From Bisporella sp. PMI_857 (lineage: Eukaryota > Ascomycota > Leotiomycetes > Helotiales > Helotiaceae): a stretch of DNA of 64,000 nt. The stretch is taken from positions 1,860,001 through 1,924,000 of the forward strand of contig JAJSPD010000001.1 of NCBI GenBank assembly GCA_021307315.1. Direction: 5' to 3'. A program made the position numbers and the translations under genes. This document shows positions 11,648 through 22,194 of this stretch, one piece after another. The first letter of the stretch is position 1. The number at the start of each line of letters is the position of its first letter. The notes beneath the pieces are model-generated. The model did not search any database. It worked only from the letters and a program-made list of their open reading frames with translations, and had not been told where the DNA came from.

Positions 11648-13411
11648 GGATCTGAGGAGCTGGTAGAGAGAAGAGGTATAATCCATACAAGATGGTGGGA
11701 TGTGGTACTAGAGTAGATGAAGCATGTTGTACTAAGACCTCGGGCATGTATGATAAGGTGTCTAGATGCAATGTATATTTTTGAGTCGCAGCCAGGATCA
11801 TGGACATCTTAATTGCCATAAAACTGTTCCGACCATTTTGTACGTGGATTCCCAAACCTCTTATCGGTACCATGAGAACTTTACAATTCAGAATTCACAA
11901 TTTTGGAGATATAGTACTACAGTACTGTAGGTGATGTCTCTTTTACAGTAGAGCTAATAAGATCTAGAATGTTTACATGTTGGTCAAAAGAGGGGATGCG
12001 GCGCATCCCTTTTTTATATATTTTTTATGTATTTTTTAATATCCAAAGGGGGTTCTCGGTTAGCGGACCAATGTGGTGAGCATGAGTGTCAGTCGTCGCG
12101 TATGGCGGAGGTCAAAAGATCTGAAACAAAAGCTAGTGATTCTGTTCCTGGATTCACATGTTTACCGCTAATCCAGAATCGGATATGCCAAGATGATGAT
12201 ATTTACCTGTACTTGTACATGTATTGTAAAGAAAGAGAGATGATAATATAATAAAAAGTAATAACCATCATCATCATAATCATAAAAATGGGGATCCTTG
12301 TCTAAATCTCCGCGTGTAATGCCATAAACCAGATAAAAGAATAATAGAATAAGTAACTTCCTTAATATTTGATTTGCCGCCGACGAAAGAAAAAGCATTT
12401 CATGTCATCGTTTGCTATTTTTTGCATTTTTTATCCCCCGAAAACGTACAGTACCTTGCCCTGAAAAAGCTCTCGCGCCATCACACTCACTCGGCATTTC
12501 CCACACCGCTCACGACCTTGGAATATCCAATACAATACAGGAACAGGATTGTACGTACCCCACGGTAAATCTACGGCTGCTCCCAACGGCAGGCGGTGAT
12601 GCTGCGCTGCTGCTGCTGCTGCTGCTGTTCCCTTGAACGATTATTACATTGTATTGTATGATTCTAGATCGTCAATGCGCAACGTGTTATCATGATTGAA
12701 GTGGTACGAGTCTTTTCAAACAGTCCATCTCAGCTTTAGGAATAGGCTCAGGCTCAGGTACAGGTACCGTCCAGGCACAGGCACAAGCTCTCGCTCAGGC
12801 TTCAGGCACATCGAAGCCCTTTTTATGCGCTTGCTCGCATCTCCTTTCCCCCCAACTGCCTCACATTCCATAAACCCACTCCAAACGTTTCACAACTTTC
12901 TACCTATCCCCATTCGCCATCCACCACCCCCCCAATCTACCTATCCACCCATCCACCACCCAATCTATCCATCACCTATCCTATATCCTACCGCCTGGAA
13001 TGATTTCGCATCATCCGCTTCAATCATCACTTGCGCCGTATCTACGGGCCCTTTGAAGCAAAAACGGATTCTAGCCTGCTTGACCATGATTGTCACCGTC
13101 TGAAAAACACACACCCACACACACGCGCACATACATATTCCTCCCCGTATCATTAAACCGAGCCCGCCGCCCGCCGCCCCTCCTATTGTCAAACATCCAC
13201 CACCATAGTTTGGCTGAAAGGTTGCTCACCCCGTCTAAACTCTAAGCATTGCCGCACACCTGGGAACCCCTTGCCCCAATTTTTCATTACAACGGCCTCT
13301 GTGACTGAATTGTGACACAATTTCAGGTACAGGCTGTGCACTCGAGACAGCACTGATCCTGCACGAGTCTCGGCGAATCGAAGAAGCACAGCACAGCAGG
13401 GGGGCATCAGG
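11648..13411. other. Intergenic, 1.76 kb: RhoGAP upstream region
   Basis: No gene seen. It contains a (GCT)7 microsatellite (12606-12626), CAGGCT/CAGGTAC/CAGGCAC-type degenerate repeats (about 12740-12810), a pyrimidine- and CCACC-rich tract (about 12900-12990) and an AC-rich tract (about 13106-13135). Such CT-rich tracts are common in long fungal 5' leaders, so part is probably the 5' UTR and promoter of the RhoGAP gene. Confidence 0.45.
12606..12626. repeat. (GCT)7 microsatellite
   Basis: Seven uninterrupted GCT units in the long upstream region of the RhoGAP gene. It is not in a supported reading frame. Confidence 0.85.
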
Positions 13412-15483
13412 ATGGCACGGAAATCGCAACCACAGCCGCTGACGCTGGCACAACCTTCATCAACTTTAATAAACCAAGAGCAGGATTATCTTGATAGCCC
13501 AAGGTCTCCCAGCATCAAGTCACCCAAGTCACCCAATTCGCTCTTTCGCTTCACAACAAAGAAACCGCAGTCGAAAGGCGAGCAGCCGCCTATGCACCCG
13601 GCCGATGCATCGAGACCTCGAACAGACTTGCCTCAATCACAGACCCTGCCGGCGCTCTCCCAATATAGAGGTGCAGAGGATAAGCAAGAGCGCGAGAAGT
13701 CTGCCAAAGGTGGTTTCTTTAGCAATTACAAGGCTACAAAGAGTCAGCACCGTCTGGATCAGGGTAGCAAACCATCAGAGGGAAACATGTCGAGAGACAC
13801 GGAGGCTCCGGTCATACCTGGGAAAGCGCCATTACAAGAATCATTTAGCAACAGTAAGCAATGGCTCAACACCACCCCGTGAAGCTTTACTGTGAAACTT
13901 ACCATGCGGATAGTGCCTAGGGTTGAAAAAACAATAACTCGGCGGCCTGTCGGCGGTCCAGCACGATCAGACGTGTCATTAGCATCGACTACAGCGGATA
14001 CCACCCCTTCTACAGGTAGTGATGCAAACAACAAGAAGAAGCCAAAGCCGTTTAGTTTATTGAGCAGAACGAAATCGATTCGCGGGGATGAGCAAAGCCC
14101 AAGAGATTCCTCACCAAATAATAAGAAATACGGCCAGGAGAAGGAGAGAACGCATGCACACAAGGATTCGCTCAAATCGGCACCGCTACGAGCTGAGAAC
14201 GACAGATCCTTCCGAGATATGATGAATTCTACAATGCGGCAGCATTCTGCTGATAGGGTGACAACACGAGCAAGAAATATGTCGGGCAGCAGGGAACCAA
14301 AGGAAACTGGACGGCAGCCAACTTCTTTATCAAACTCGTTCCGGGAAACTGGTGGTGGATTTCTCAATAATCTCAAAAGCACAGCTACGAAGGGTGCCGG
14401 CGCGATCAGCAAAGGCATCTTCGGAAAGTCTAGTCGGAGTGGCAGCACGATCGAAAGAGAGCCAGCAGTCGATGATGAGCATTATGTGCTAAAGGTTATA
14501 AATAAATCGCTGGTCGAGCAGACACGGAAGACGAGGATATCGAAACGGTTAGAAAACTCCAAAGATAAAACAGAGTTCTGGATGCCATCATTACCATGGA
14601 GAGCTATTGATTATCTGAACTACAAAGGAAGCGAGGTCGAGGGTCTCTACAGAGTTCCTGGAAGCAGTGCAGAGATCAAGAAATGGCAAAGACGATTTGA
14701 TGAAGGCCAGTGTGATGCTTTTTACTGTGATGGCATTTATACTAATGTTTAGCAGAACACGATGTCGACCTGTTCGCTCAGGAGGACCTGTACGACATTA
14801 ATATTATTGGGTCTATGCTGAAAGCCTGGCTGCGCGAGCTCCCAGACGAGTTATTACCAAAAGCGGCCCAGGACAGAATCAAAAGCCAATGCTCTTCAGA
14901 CAACAATGATGACAAGGTTCCCCAAATACTCATTGATGAATTGTCCAACTTACCGCCTTTCAATTACTATCTTCTCTTCGCCATTACTTGCCACCTGTCG
15001 CTCCTCCTCACTCATTCCGATAAGAATAAAATGGATTACCGAAATCTTTGCATATGTTTCCAGCCGTGCATGAAGATGGACGCTCTCAGCTTCAAGTTCC
15101 TAGTTTGTAACTGGAGGGATTGTTGGAAAACCAGTCAGTGTTTAGATGAAGGCAGATATACGGACGAGGAGTACCGTCTATTCGAGCAGGATATGCGACC
15201 GCCTAACAGCGCAGAGGGACGGAGCAGCACCGCCATTGAAAGCCACGACGAGCGAAATGTGAGCAGCTCCGATAGCAGCAAGCCATCGAGTGTTAGTGTC
15301 AACGAACACAAATGGAACCAGGGCCAGCAAAATAAGAAACTGCAGCTCAGCCATACTCATGCGAGTGTGAGCACAGTCAACACCCAGTTGACAATTGTAC
15401 AGGAAACCACACCACCCCGCAAAGCAAATAATTCGGGATATCAGTTGAGTCCTGTAAAGCCGTTGAGCCCGATTGGCCTGTGA
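13412..15483 (+). CDS. RhoGAP domain protein
   Basis: A GTPase-activating protein for Rho-family switches, acting on actin and cell-wall polarity. Three exons: 13412-13853, 13914-14711 and 14753-15483. Introns are 60 nt (GTAAGC...GGATAG) and 41 nt (GTGATG...TACTAATGTTTAG, with an ideal branch site). The product is 656 aa. Residues 1-350 are Ser/Pro/Lys-rich and disordered. The RhoGAP fold follows, with the arginine-finger motif GLYRVPGSS (near residue 390), then LLKAWLRELP-like MLKAWLRELPDELLP, FNYYLLFAITCHL and MDYRNLCICFQP. The tail is Ser-rich. The second intron is needed to avoid a TAG at 14749-14751. The family resembles Sac7/Bag7-type GAPs, but I do not assign an ortholog. Confidence 0.88.
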
Positions 15484-17184
15484 GTGCGATTTTGCCGGGT
15501 TGATATGTCGTTGGTACTGAGAATGTTAGGCTTGCCAATCACCAGGAGGAATCCTCTATGACGCCTGTGCCTTCTGATTTCAGGCTTTCTTAGCAGCAAC
15601 CGACCGCCCAGTAGATACGTTTACGAACAAAATTAAGGAGAGCCCTCGCCTCGTTAGACATAGCATGAGAATGCAGAGGCAGGCTCTAACACATGGCCGA
15701 TTTCCTTGTACGGTACAACAGTACCTGCATCACCTACAGAACGGCTTTCGCCTTGGACGGTTTGTGGCTATAACGACGAAGAAGTTCTGTCACGTTTCGG
15801 CTTTTTTGATATTTTCCATTGCTATTTATATTTGGTGCGCTTATGTCCGTAACCTGCGGCTTGTTGAATACCCCGAAGAGTTTTTTTCTTTGCGTTTGCG
15901 TTTGCTGGTTTCGATTTCTCATACGATCCTCCGGGCTTTGAGCATTGCGTTGCATCATGCGGGGGAATAATAGGATCTTGATGTGTTATGAATGATGGAT
16001 GGAAAATAGGTTTAGAACTTTCCTTGGCCTGTATTTGAGTCTGAACGGAGGAAAGGGGAGAAGAATTGGCATTTGAAAGATAGAGTGTGGGAGGTAGTTT
16101 GATACAGCACGACAAGATCAGGGAGACGACCAATATTTGGAATTTCTTCATTGCATAAAAGGCTCAGGCAGACTTGTACGATAGGTCAATGCGAGGTGAA
16201 TGAGGATGGCATGCGGTGCGGATCCCATTCGGGGAATTCAAATGTATAAACGAAATCCGGCAAGAGAATTATATGCTTGTATAATTATGGTTTACTCGAT
16301 TTAGTATCATGAGGTTTCGAAGTCGGCAAGTAAGTGTTTGTTGGAGCAAAGTCCAATAGCCGGTAGTACCGGCGGCACACATAGTTTGTTGATGTATTTC
16401 TTTCAGCCCTGCCAGATTTCGAAGATCATACCAAGCTATTCTTTCCTCTCCCGGAACAAAAATGTTTTAGATGATGCAGTTTGAATGAGTATAATTCTAA
16501 ATTCCTTAGCGAACGATGATTGGATGGCAGATGTGGTGAATGTCAAGCTCCTGCTGACGCCAGAATGAGTTTTGAGAACTGGTCGACGAGTACTTGGTCT
16601 GGTTTGGGGAAAACTTGAAGGCTTTCTTTCCACGTTACGTACACTTATCCCGAGCAGAGCCCTCGCTTAGGAGGTAGGCTTGTGCGGAATACGCAAAACG
16701 TCGTTGATCCTGAGGAAGCGGGCACTACTCGGCCAGTCCGCGTCATTACGTGCACCAGCAGGCAGGGTTTGTCCTTCTATGGGAATCGCGTGTCCTTTCT
16801 CCGGGCGTCGTCCTGGCATGCTCTTTCGTACCTATGGAGATGGAGACCATGTGCAGATCATGCTCTCTTGATTACGATCTAGCTTACCAGTTCCGCGGTT
16901 TTGAAACTGCACTAGTCTGCAGGGTGTTTCCTGTGGAGGGCGATCAACGAACAAACAAGAGTTGCGTGCATGCTTGCACGGCTTCGGTTGCTTGATTGGC
17001 TCTTCGGGTTCACACTTCATAGCATGGCACTTATAAAGAGACGGATCGCGATTTTTTTGAAGATCAGTCATATTATTTTCCAAATATGCTACACTTTTTT
17101 GCCCACGTATACAAAACAAGACATACCCGCATATCCCATCCCAACGCCGCATGGACCTGGTCCCTCTCAGCCAGGAATTAAGAA
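15484..17184. other. Intergenic, 1.7 kb
   Basis: Region between the convergent RhoGAP and peroxidase genes, so it should hold both 3' UTRs. Short ORFs on both strands show no recognisable domain. No tRNA, repeat or element seen. Confidence 0.4.
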
Positions 17185-18238
17185 TTATCTGATCCGATCA
17201 TTGATTGGCGCAGCCCTCATCTCCCTCTTCACGTTGGTGCTCCTGGGAATCACGCCTGTGCAGTCAATCAAGTTTTTACTTGGGTCATTGCTACCAGGCA
17301 CGCCCAGCAAGCTCATTCTCAGCATCGCATCGGCGAACTTCCCCGTCCACTTCCCCTGGTTGTTCACGAAGCCTTTGAACTCCTTTCCAACATCTGGGTG
17401 TGCAGCCAGGCTCACATCTGACGCGAAGGGTTGGACGCTGGATGGTGGCGTTAATGTCTCCTGGTAGTACTTCACGTCCCACACACCAGGCGTGGAATCT
17501 TGGGGAGTTCCGCCGGGAATGTCAGGTTGGCCGAAGGCTTTCGAGGTGGAATGTGCCCCGAGAAGGGCGGCAAGGTCAACGGCGTTGAAGCCTTTGTCTT
17601 GGAAGAGCTTGAAGAGGTTGCTTCCAGGGGCATGAACATCTGGGAGCCTGCCCCCGGGATTCGGAACTGCGGAGTCCTTCCGGCCTACAAATGTCTTAAC
17701 CACGGGACCGCCTGGACATGTGACGATTGCAACTGAGGATGCAACTTGGATGAGATCTGCGACGGTGACGCTAGGGTATTTCGTTTTTTGGAGGTTCAAC
17801 AGCTTTGCTGAGATGTCCTGGAGGCCGTTGTTTTCCGCACGCGTGCTGGCTTCGTTTGCAAGGATCAGGGACCCATCGCAACCTCCTGTCGCTCCTTGGG
17901 ACTTATCCCATGTACCGCAATCATGGAAGGCCGCCTGTGAGCAATGCGTTAGCAGAATGACCGCAAGGTCATGAAGCAAGATTCACTCTAATGGCTGCTC
18001 GGGCATCATCATTACATTGCTTTGTTGTGGTATCCAGAAACATGGTTCTGAGGTCGGCAACTACGTTTGTCCATACCGCTGGACAGGCTGGGGCCTTACG
18101 CTCTTCGAGGACGGGGAATGAGGGGATGACGTCCCGGACTCGCTTGAGGGCATGAATAGAAGAAGTGCCTATGTCAGCAAAGCTGATGGCATATACATCG
18201 CTGATGACGGCGGCCAGGAGGAGAGGTGGGCAATGCAT
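17185..18238 (-). CDS. Secreted class II-type heme peroxidase
   Basis: A secreted plant/fungal-superfamily heme peroxidase, using H2O2 to oxidise phenolic or other substrates. Exon 1 (17987-18238) encodes a signal peptide (MHCPPLLLAAVISDVYA) and the start of the mature protein. A 52 nt intron (17935-17986, GTGAAT...CTCACAG) joins in phase 0 to exon 2 (17185-17934), giving 333 aa. The join builds the distal heme pocket IRAAFHDCG with catalytic Arg and His. The proximal His is in LAALLGAHSTSKAF. GGCDGSL supplies the Ca-binding and structural region, and CPGGP is also conserved. The length fits the family. It is ascomycete-like, and I cannot assign Mn, lignin or versatile type. It is the first of three minus-strand oxidative genes. 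Confidence 0.9.
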
Positions 18239-20344
18239 GTTGAGGTCTGTTCTTCAAAGCCACTGAAAATTAAGAAGATTAGGATTGCTTAAAAGCTCTT
18301 GGCCTCGCCCATGGAGATATATATACTTCAATCTTGCACCGACTTACCAGACACGATGGCGTCGAAACTTCTTTCGTGATTAGCAGATTCAGATAATCCG
18401 AAGTCTGGAATACGCCTTGTGCAGCAAAGCTGAACCCACCGTAGAGCATTAAGCAAAGATCACTCGCGAAGCTCGCAAACCAGAGCCATGGTGCCTAACC
18501 CAAAGTCACGAAACGGAGTACCCCCTCATGCTGTGTCAGGAAATATCTGTGTTAAATCCTAGCACGTTTGGACATACTCTACTATAGGAGGTGGACTGGC
18601 AAAAGGAAACTTAGCGAACAGCATTTGCGTGATCAAGATATCATGAAGCAAGATTTGGCTGAGACTCAAAAGACGATGCCTTCGGGAATGGCATCTACAT
18701 ATCGATATTCGGTAAAGTGCACATTGCTCTCCTAGAAAAACAAAACAAGCTCTCTGCCTAGGCTTAGCTCCCGCCCTCGAGCGCCTTGTTTTTGTGGATA
18801 CTACTTCCAGATCTCTGGCTTCTCCAACTATCCAATCGCAACATGTTCATTGGGAAGTATCGGGTTTTCATTTTAAGGTTTCCCGCCATAACTCAGGAGG
18901 GAAAGGTGGAAACGCAGACCATTTTAGCGTCGTGATCCCATCGGATTTATTCCACGCGGCAAATGGAGAACCTCCGCGATAAAGGGAGAGTCTCGCAAGG
19001 TCCTACTGAAATTGGGCAAGAACCGGCCACTCGGTTCGTGTGACCTTCTTGGGGTTATTCATAACACTAACGTAAATGGAGGTTAGTGAGAGATCCGCCT
19101 TTGAAGGAACAAAGAAAGTCGTAAATTTGGGCTAATGGCGGATATTGCATAGAACCGATGACGGTAGAGAATTGCGCCAGCAAATCGATGGGCAGCCCAG
19201 TTCCACTGATAGGAACCACGGGTCGAGAAAAAGGACTTATTCGTTTACACGAGCCGCCATTTGAAAGACAGGCGTATTCTGCTGACAGGCCTTCGTCGAT
19301 ACGACCCGATACCATGGTCTAATTACCTCTAAAGCACGTCGTTCTGGCGAGCAGAAAGGCTATTTCTTAAGCCGTCCTGCAAGCCGAACCGGTAAGCGAG
19401 CCAAAAAAAACAATCCGCACGCCACTTGGGGAAGTCCGAAAGCAAGTCTCATGATCGACAGTGATCTGTCCAGCTCGGTTCCACAGCCACGGCAAGCGTT
19501 TCTCAGCTCGTAGCAGCTGTCAGCCTCTCGTACCCGAACACGTGTTTTTGCCTTTTTTTATGCTTGCTGTTTACGTTGATCTAGATCTCTTATTTTCTCG
19601 ATCGCCGCTGTGACGTTTTGGCGGGAAAACGAGAAGATGTCTTAACTCAAAAACTTTCGAGTTGGTCGTCAAGATTAACTGAAACGGGCTCAAGCGGGCT
19701 AAACAGAGTTTTGCTGGTTAGCCATTTCCGGTCACGGGTTTAACCTAAACCCAAGTACCCGCAAGGGAGAGAGCCTGATAAAAACAATTCCCGTGGGTTT
19801 AGATGGCGGTTGCTATATGAACTCAAATCACCCCATATTTGGGTTCTTTGTTCGATATTCCCGAGGGTTTCAATCTAAGTTTTCCATGTAGAGCTTTTTG
19901 TCGTGCAAGGATTTTAATTTTATTTTATGTTATTTTATTTTCGGCGATGCCGTGTGAGGAAGCACTTGAAATCGGAAAAAGCCTTGGCCTGCTAGTCCTG
20001 AGATGAGCGAGCGAAGTCTAGATGCCCCTGGGATGAACCCCAAAAGGCTTAAGCCAGCGAACGAACCTGTGGCCGGAGATTTTGTTTCGCGATGTGAGCC
20101 CCAAATGTCTTAGCACATTGGCCAAACCGGCTTGTTTTCAAACATGAGACCCAAAATGTCTTACTACAGCGACCGAACACATGGTCAGAGAGTTGTTTCA
20201 CAGCATAAATCAGGCATCGAACATATGGTCAGTGTTTTTGTTTCTCATACTCACTTATTTCGGCATCCCATTCGGCAGATGATGTCTCTTTACATTGTAT
20301 CCATTTAGAAATCTATCTATGCTTTACTCTCTTCATTAATTACA
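18239..20344. other. Intergenic, 2.1 kb
   Basis: Upstream region of the peroxidase gene and 3' flank of the DUF3445 gene. No ORF is convincing. A degenerate tandem repeat occupies about 20034-20250. The rest shows no recognisable feature. Confidence 0.4.
20034..20250. repeat. Degenerate tandem repeat, about 50-61 bp units
   Basis: The phrase TGAACCCCAAAAGGCTTA (20034) recurs as TGAGCCCCAAATGTCTTA (20095) and TGAGACCCAAAATGTCTTA (20145). After each, a GAAC/GGCC-ACATGGTCAG-like segment and a GTTTC-rich tail also recur in part, with a weaker fourth copy from about 20204. Spacing is 61, 50 and about 60 bases. The copies are imperfect, so this is an old tandem array. Confidence 0.55.
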
Positions 20345-21647
20345 TCATAGCTTCTCATCCTCGCCTTGCCCTCTCAGATATTCCTTCACTTTGTCACCCC
20401 ACACCACACCGCGCTTGTAAAAATACATGGCGGGAGTGCTCCCTTCTTTCAGGCCCTCGATGGCAGTAGCCAAAGCCTCGCCGCACCCTTCCTCCTTTAT
20501 ATCCTGCAGCGGGGACGTATAAGTTTTGAAGGAGAAGATGATGGCACGTGTTTTCGGCAATCGCCAGAGACATTGTCTCTCGCAACGTAAACGCGTCTAA
20601 GATGGGTCAGTGAAAATGAGATGGGAGAAGGGAAAGGAATCTACCCTGCTGATATCAAACTCTTCGTCTTGCGCCTCCTGCCCGGAATAGAGATGGTTCC
20701 CCGTTGGGACGAACAGCCGATCATGTGTTTGGATGGACCACTATTTGCGTTTCATGAGCGTTCTGATCATCCACTTATATAGACGTAAAACAACTTCGTA
20801 ATGAGGACTCACATTGCTGCGTTGCACAACGCGCCCTACTTCCAAGCGATCGAAGAAGCGATCCATGCTCAGCTCTAGCTTCTCCTTGTATCCCGGTACC
20901 GGACCGTGGATGTTCCTCAAGCTCATCCCGAACTTCTCGGCCGTGTTGAAGCCGCTGGGGAAGCAGAGCACGTAACCTCGCAGGACGTACTGGTCCTCAT
21001 TGGCATTCTTGGTGAGGAGAAGAAACTCCTCGTCGATGTTCTCCCCTAAGCTTCTCAGCGTCTCGATTGGATCACAAGGCGGCGCGAGTGGAATGTACAA
21101 CCCGGTGGCGGCGTTGTAGAGGTGCCCTTTATCCTCGGAGAGCTGGAACATCGTGGGATACCGGGTCGGGAGGTATGTTCCGATAAGATAGGCGTAGAGC
21201 TCATCCACTGCTGGGCGGATGCTGGGATCGGCGTTCAGTGCTATGGATGGGTGGTCCTCCATGATTTGCCGTCGGAGCGCGATGCGTGATAGGTAGCCGC
21301 GGTCGAATTCCAGGAGCGCGGAGGGGGAGATGTTCGTGATGCCCATGGTAACGTGATACACTGGCTTGAAGGGGCGGAATTTCAGGGGCTCGGTTGCTTG
21401 CCAGTTGAAGGCGGGGAGGGGTGTGATGGCATAGAGAGCTTGGCTGTTTCCCTTTGACTCCTCCTGGGGATGGGTTTGTTGAGTTTGGGGTGCATGTTTC
21501 TAGGAGCACTCGTTAGTCTTCAAATCGTCGGATGCAGGTTTATGAGCAGGAAACCGGGAGAAATACCTTTAATTTGTTTTTCCTTCTGACATCCCAAGTA
21601 TACCAGATGGCCAAGGCCAGGATGGAGAGGATCAAGAGCGGAAGCAT
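20345..21647 (-). CDS. DUF3445 / HODM-like heme-dependent N-demethylase family protein
   Basis: Belongs to the DUF3445 family, related to the alpha subunit of heme-dependent oxidative N-demethylase; the substrate is unknown. Four exons: 21567-21647, 20813-21499, 20645-20740 and 20345-20596. Introns are 67, 72 and 48 nt, all phase 0. The product is 371 aa. Exon 1 encodes a hydrophobic helix (LPLLILSILALAIWYTW) followed by basic residues, so a membrane anchor is likely. Family motifs are FRPFKPVYHVTMGI, YVLCFPSGFN, GMSLRNIHGPVPGY, the exon 2-3 join SNWSIQTHDRLFVP and the exon 4 LRCERQCLWRLPKTRAI. The splice sites are supported by these motifs reading through each junction. It lies between two other oxidative genes on the same strand. 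Confidence 0.87.
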
Positions 21648-22194
21648 CGTAAAGATGGGGGTTGAAACCAAAATATCTCCAGGCAATGTCACGAAATATT
21701 CTGGCCGCTGTTATTTGTTCATCTCCGTATACCAAAAGAAATATTTCTATCCTCTCTCGCCGATGACTCAATTATCTCAAACTATGCTATATTTAAAAAC
21801 ACGAATGGCTGATATCTATAGTGGACTTCATAGGAACTCAGTGGCGGTTGTCCCCGCTGCGGCGGATTAAATTGCCTTTTTTGGGATGATCCATGGACGG
21901 AACCCGGACGTCACGAGGAGGGAGATCAGTCATTTAAACATCATGTGCTGTAGCATGTATATGGCGAGCCGGATTTCGGGGGGGTTTTTTTTATATTTAT
22001 ATTTTGCGACTGGAGGCTTGTTCACAGCCAGGAGGGTGAACATCACGTGTAGGAGTTTATTGAAAAGCGCAGGATGGCATTCATACATTATGTTTATAAG
22101 GGGGCCGTAAAATCCAATATGCTCCGGCTCCGATGTCATTATATTATATTCATTCATGTGCATGTCCGGCAAGGCGAAAAAAGACATGGCGAAA
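21648..22194. other. Intergenic, 547 bp
   Basis: Promoter of the DUF3445 gene and 3' flank of the multicopper oxidase gene (both minus). Contains an AT-rich patch near 21985-22005. No further gene seen. Confidence 0.4.

Noticed and set aside
13759..14448. Long minus-strand ORF (229 codons)
   Set aside because: It is the antisense shadow of RhoGAP exons 1-2 and crosses their intron; it has no domain.
16970..17467. Plus-strand ORF of 165 codons
   Set aside because: Its second half is antisense to the peroxidase gene, and the first half has no recognisable feature.
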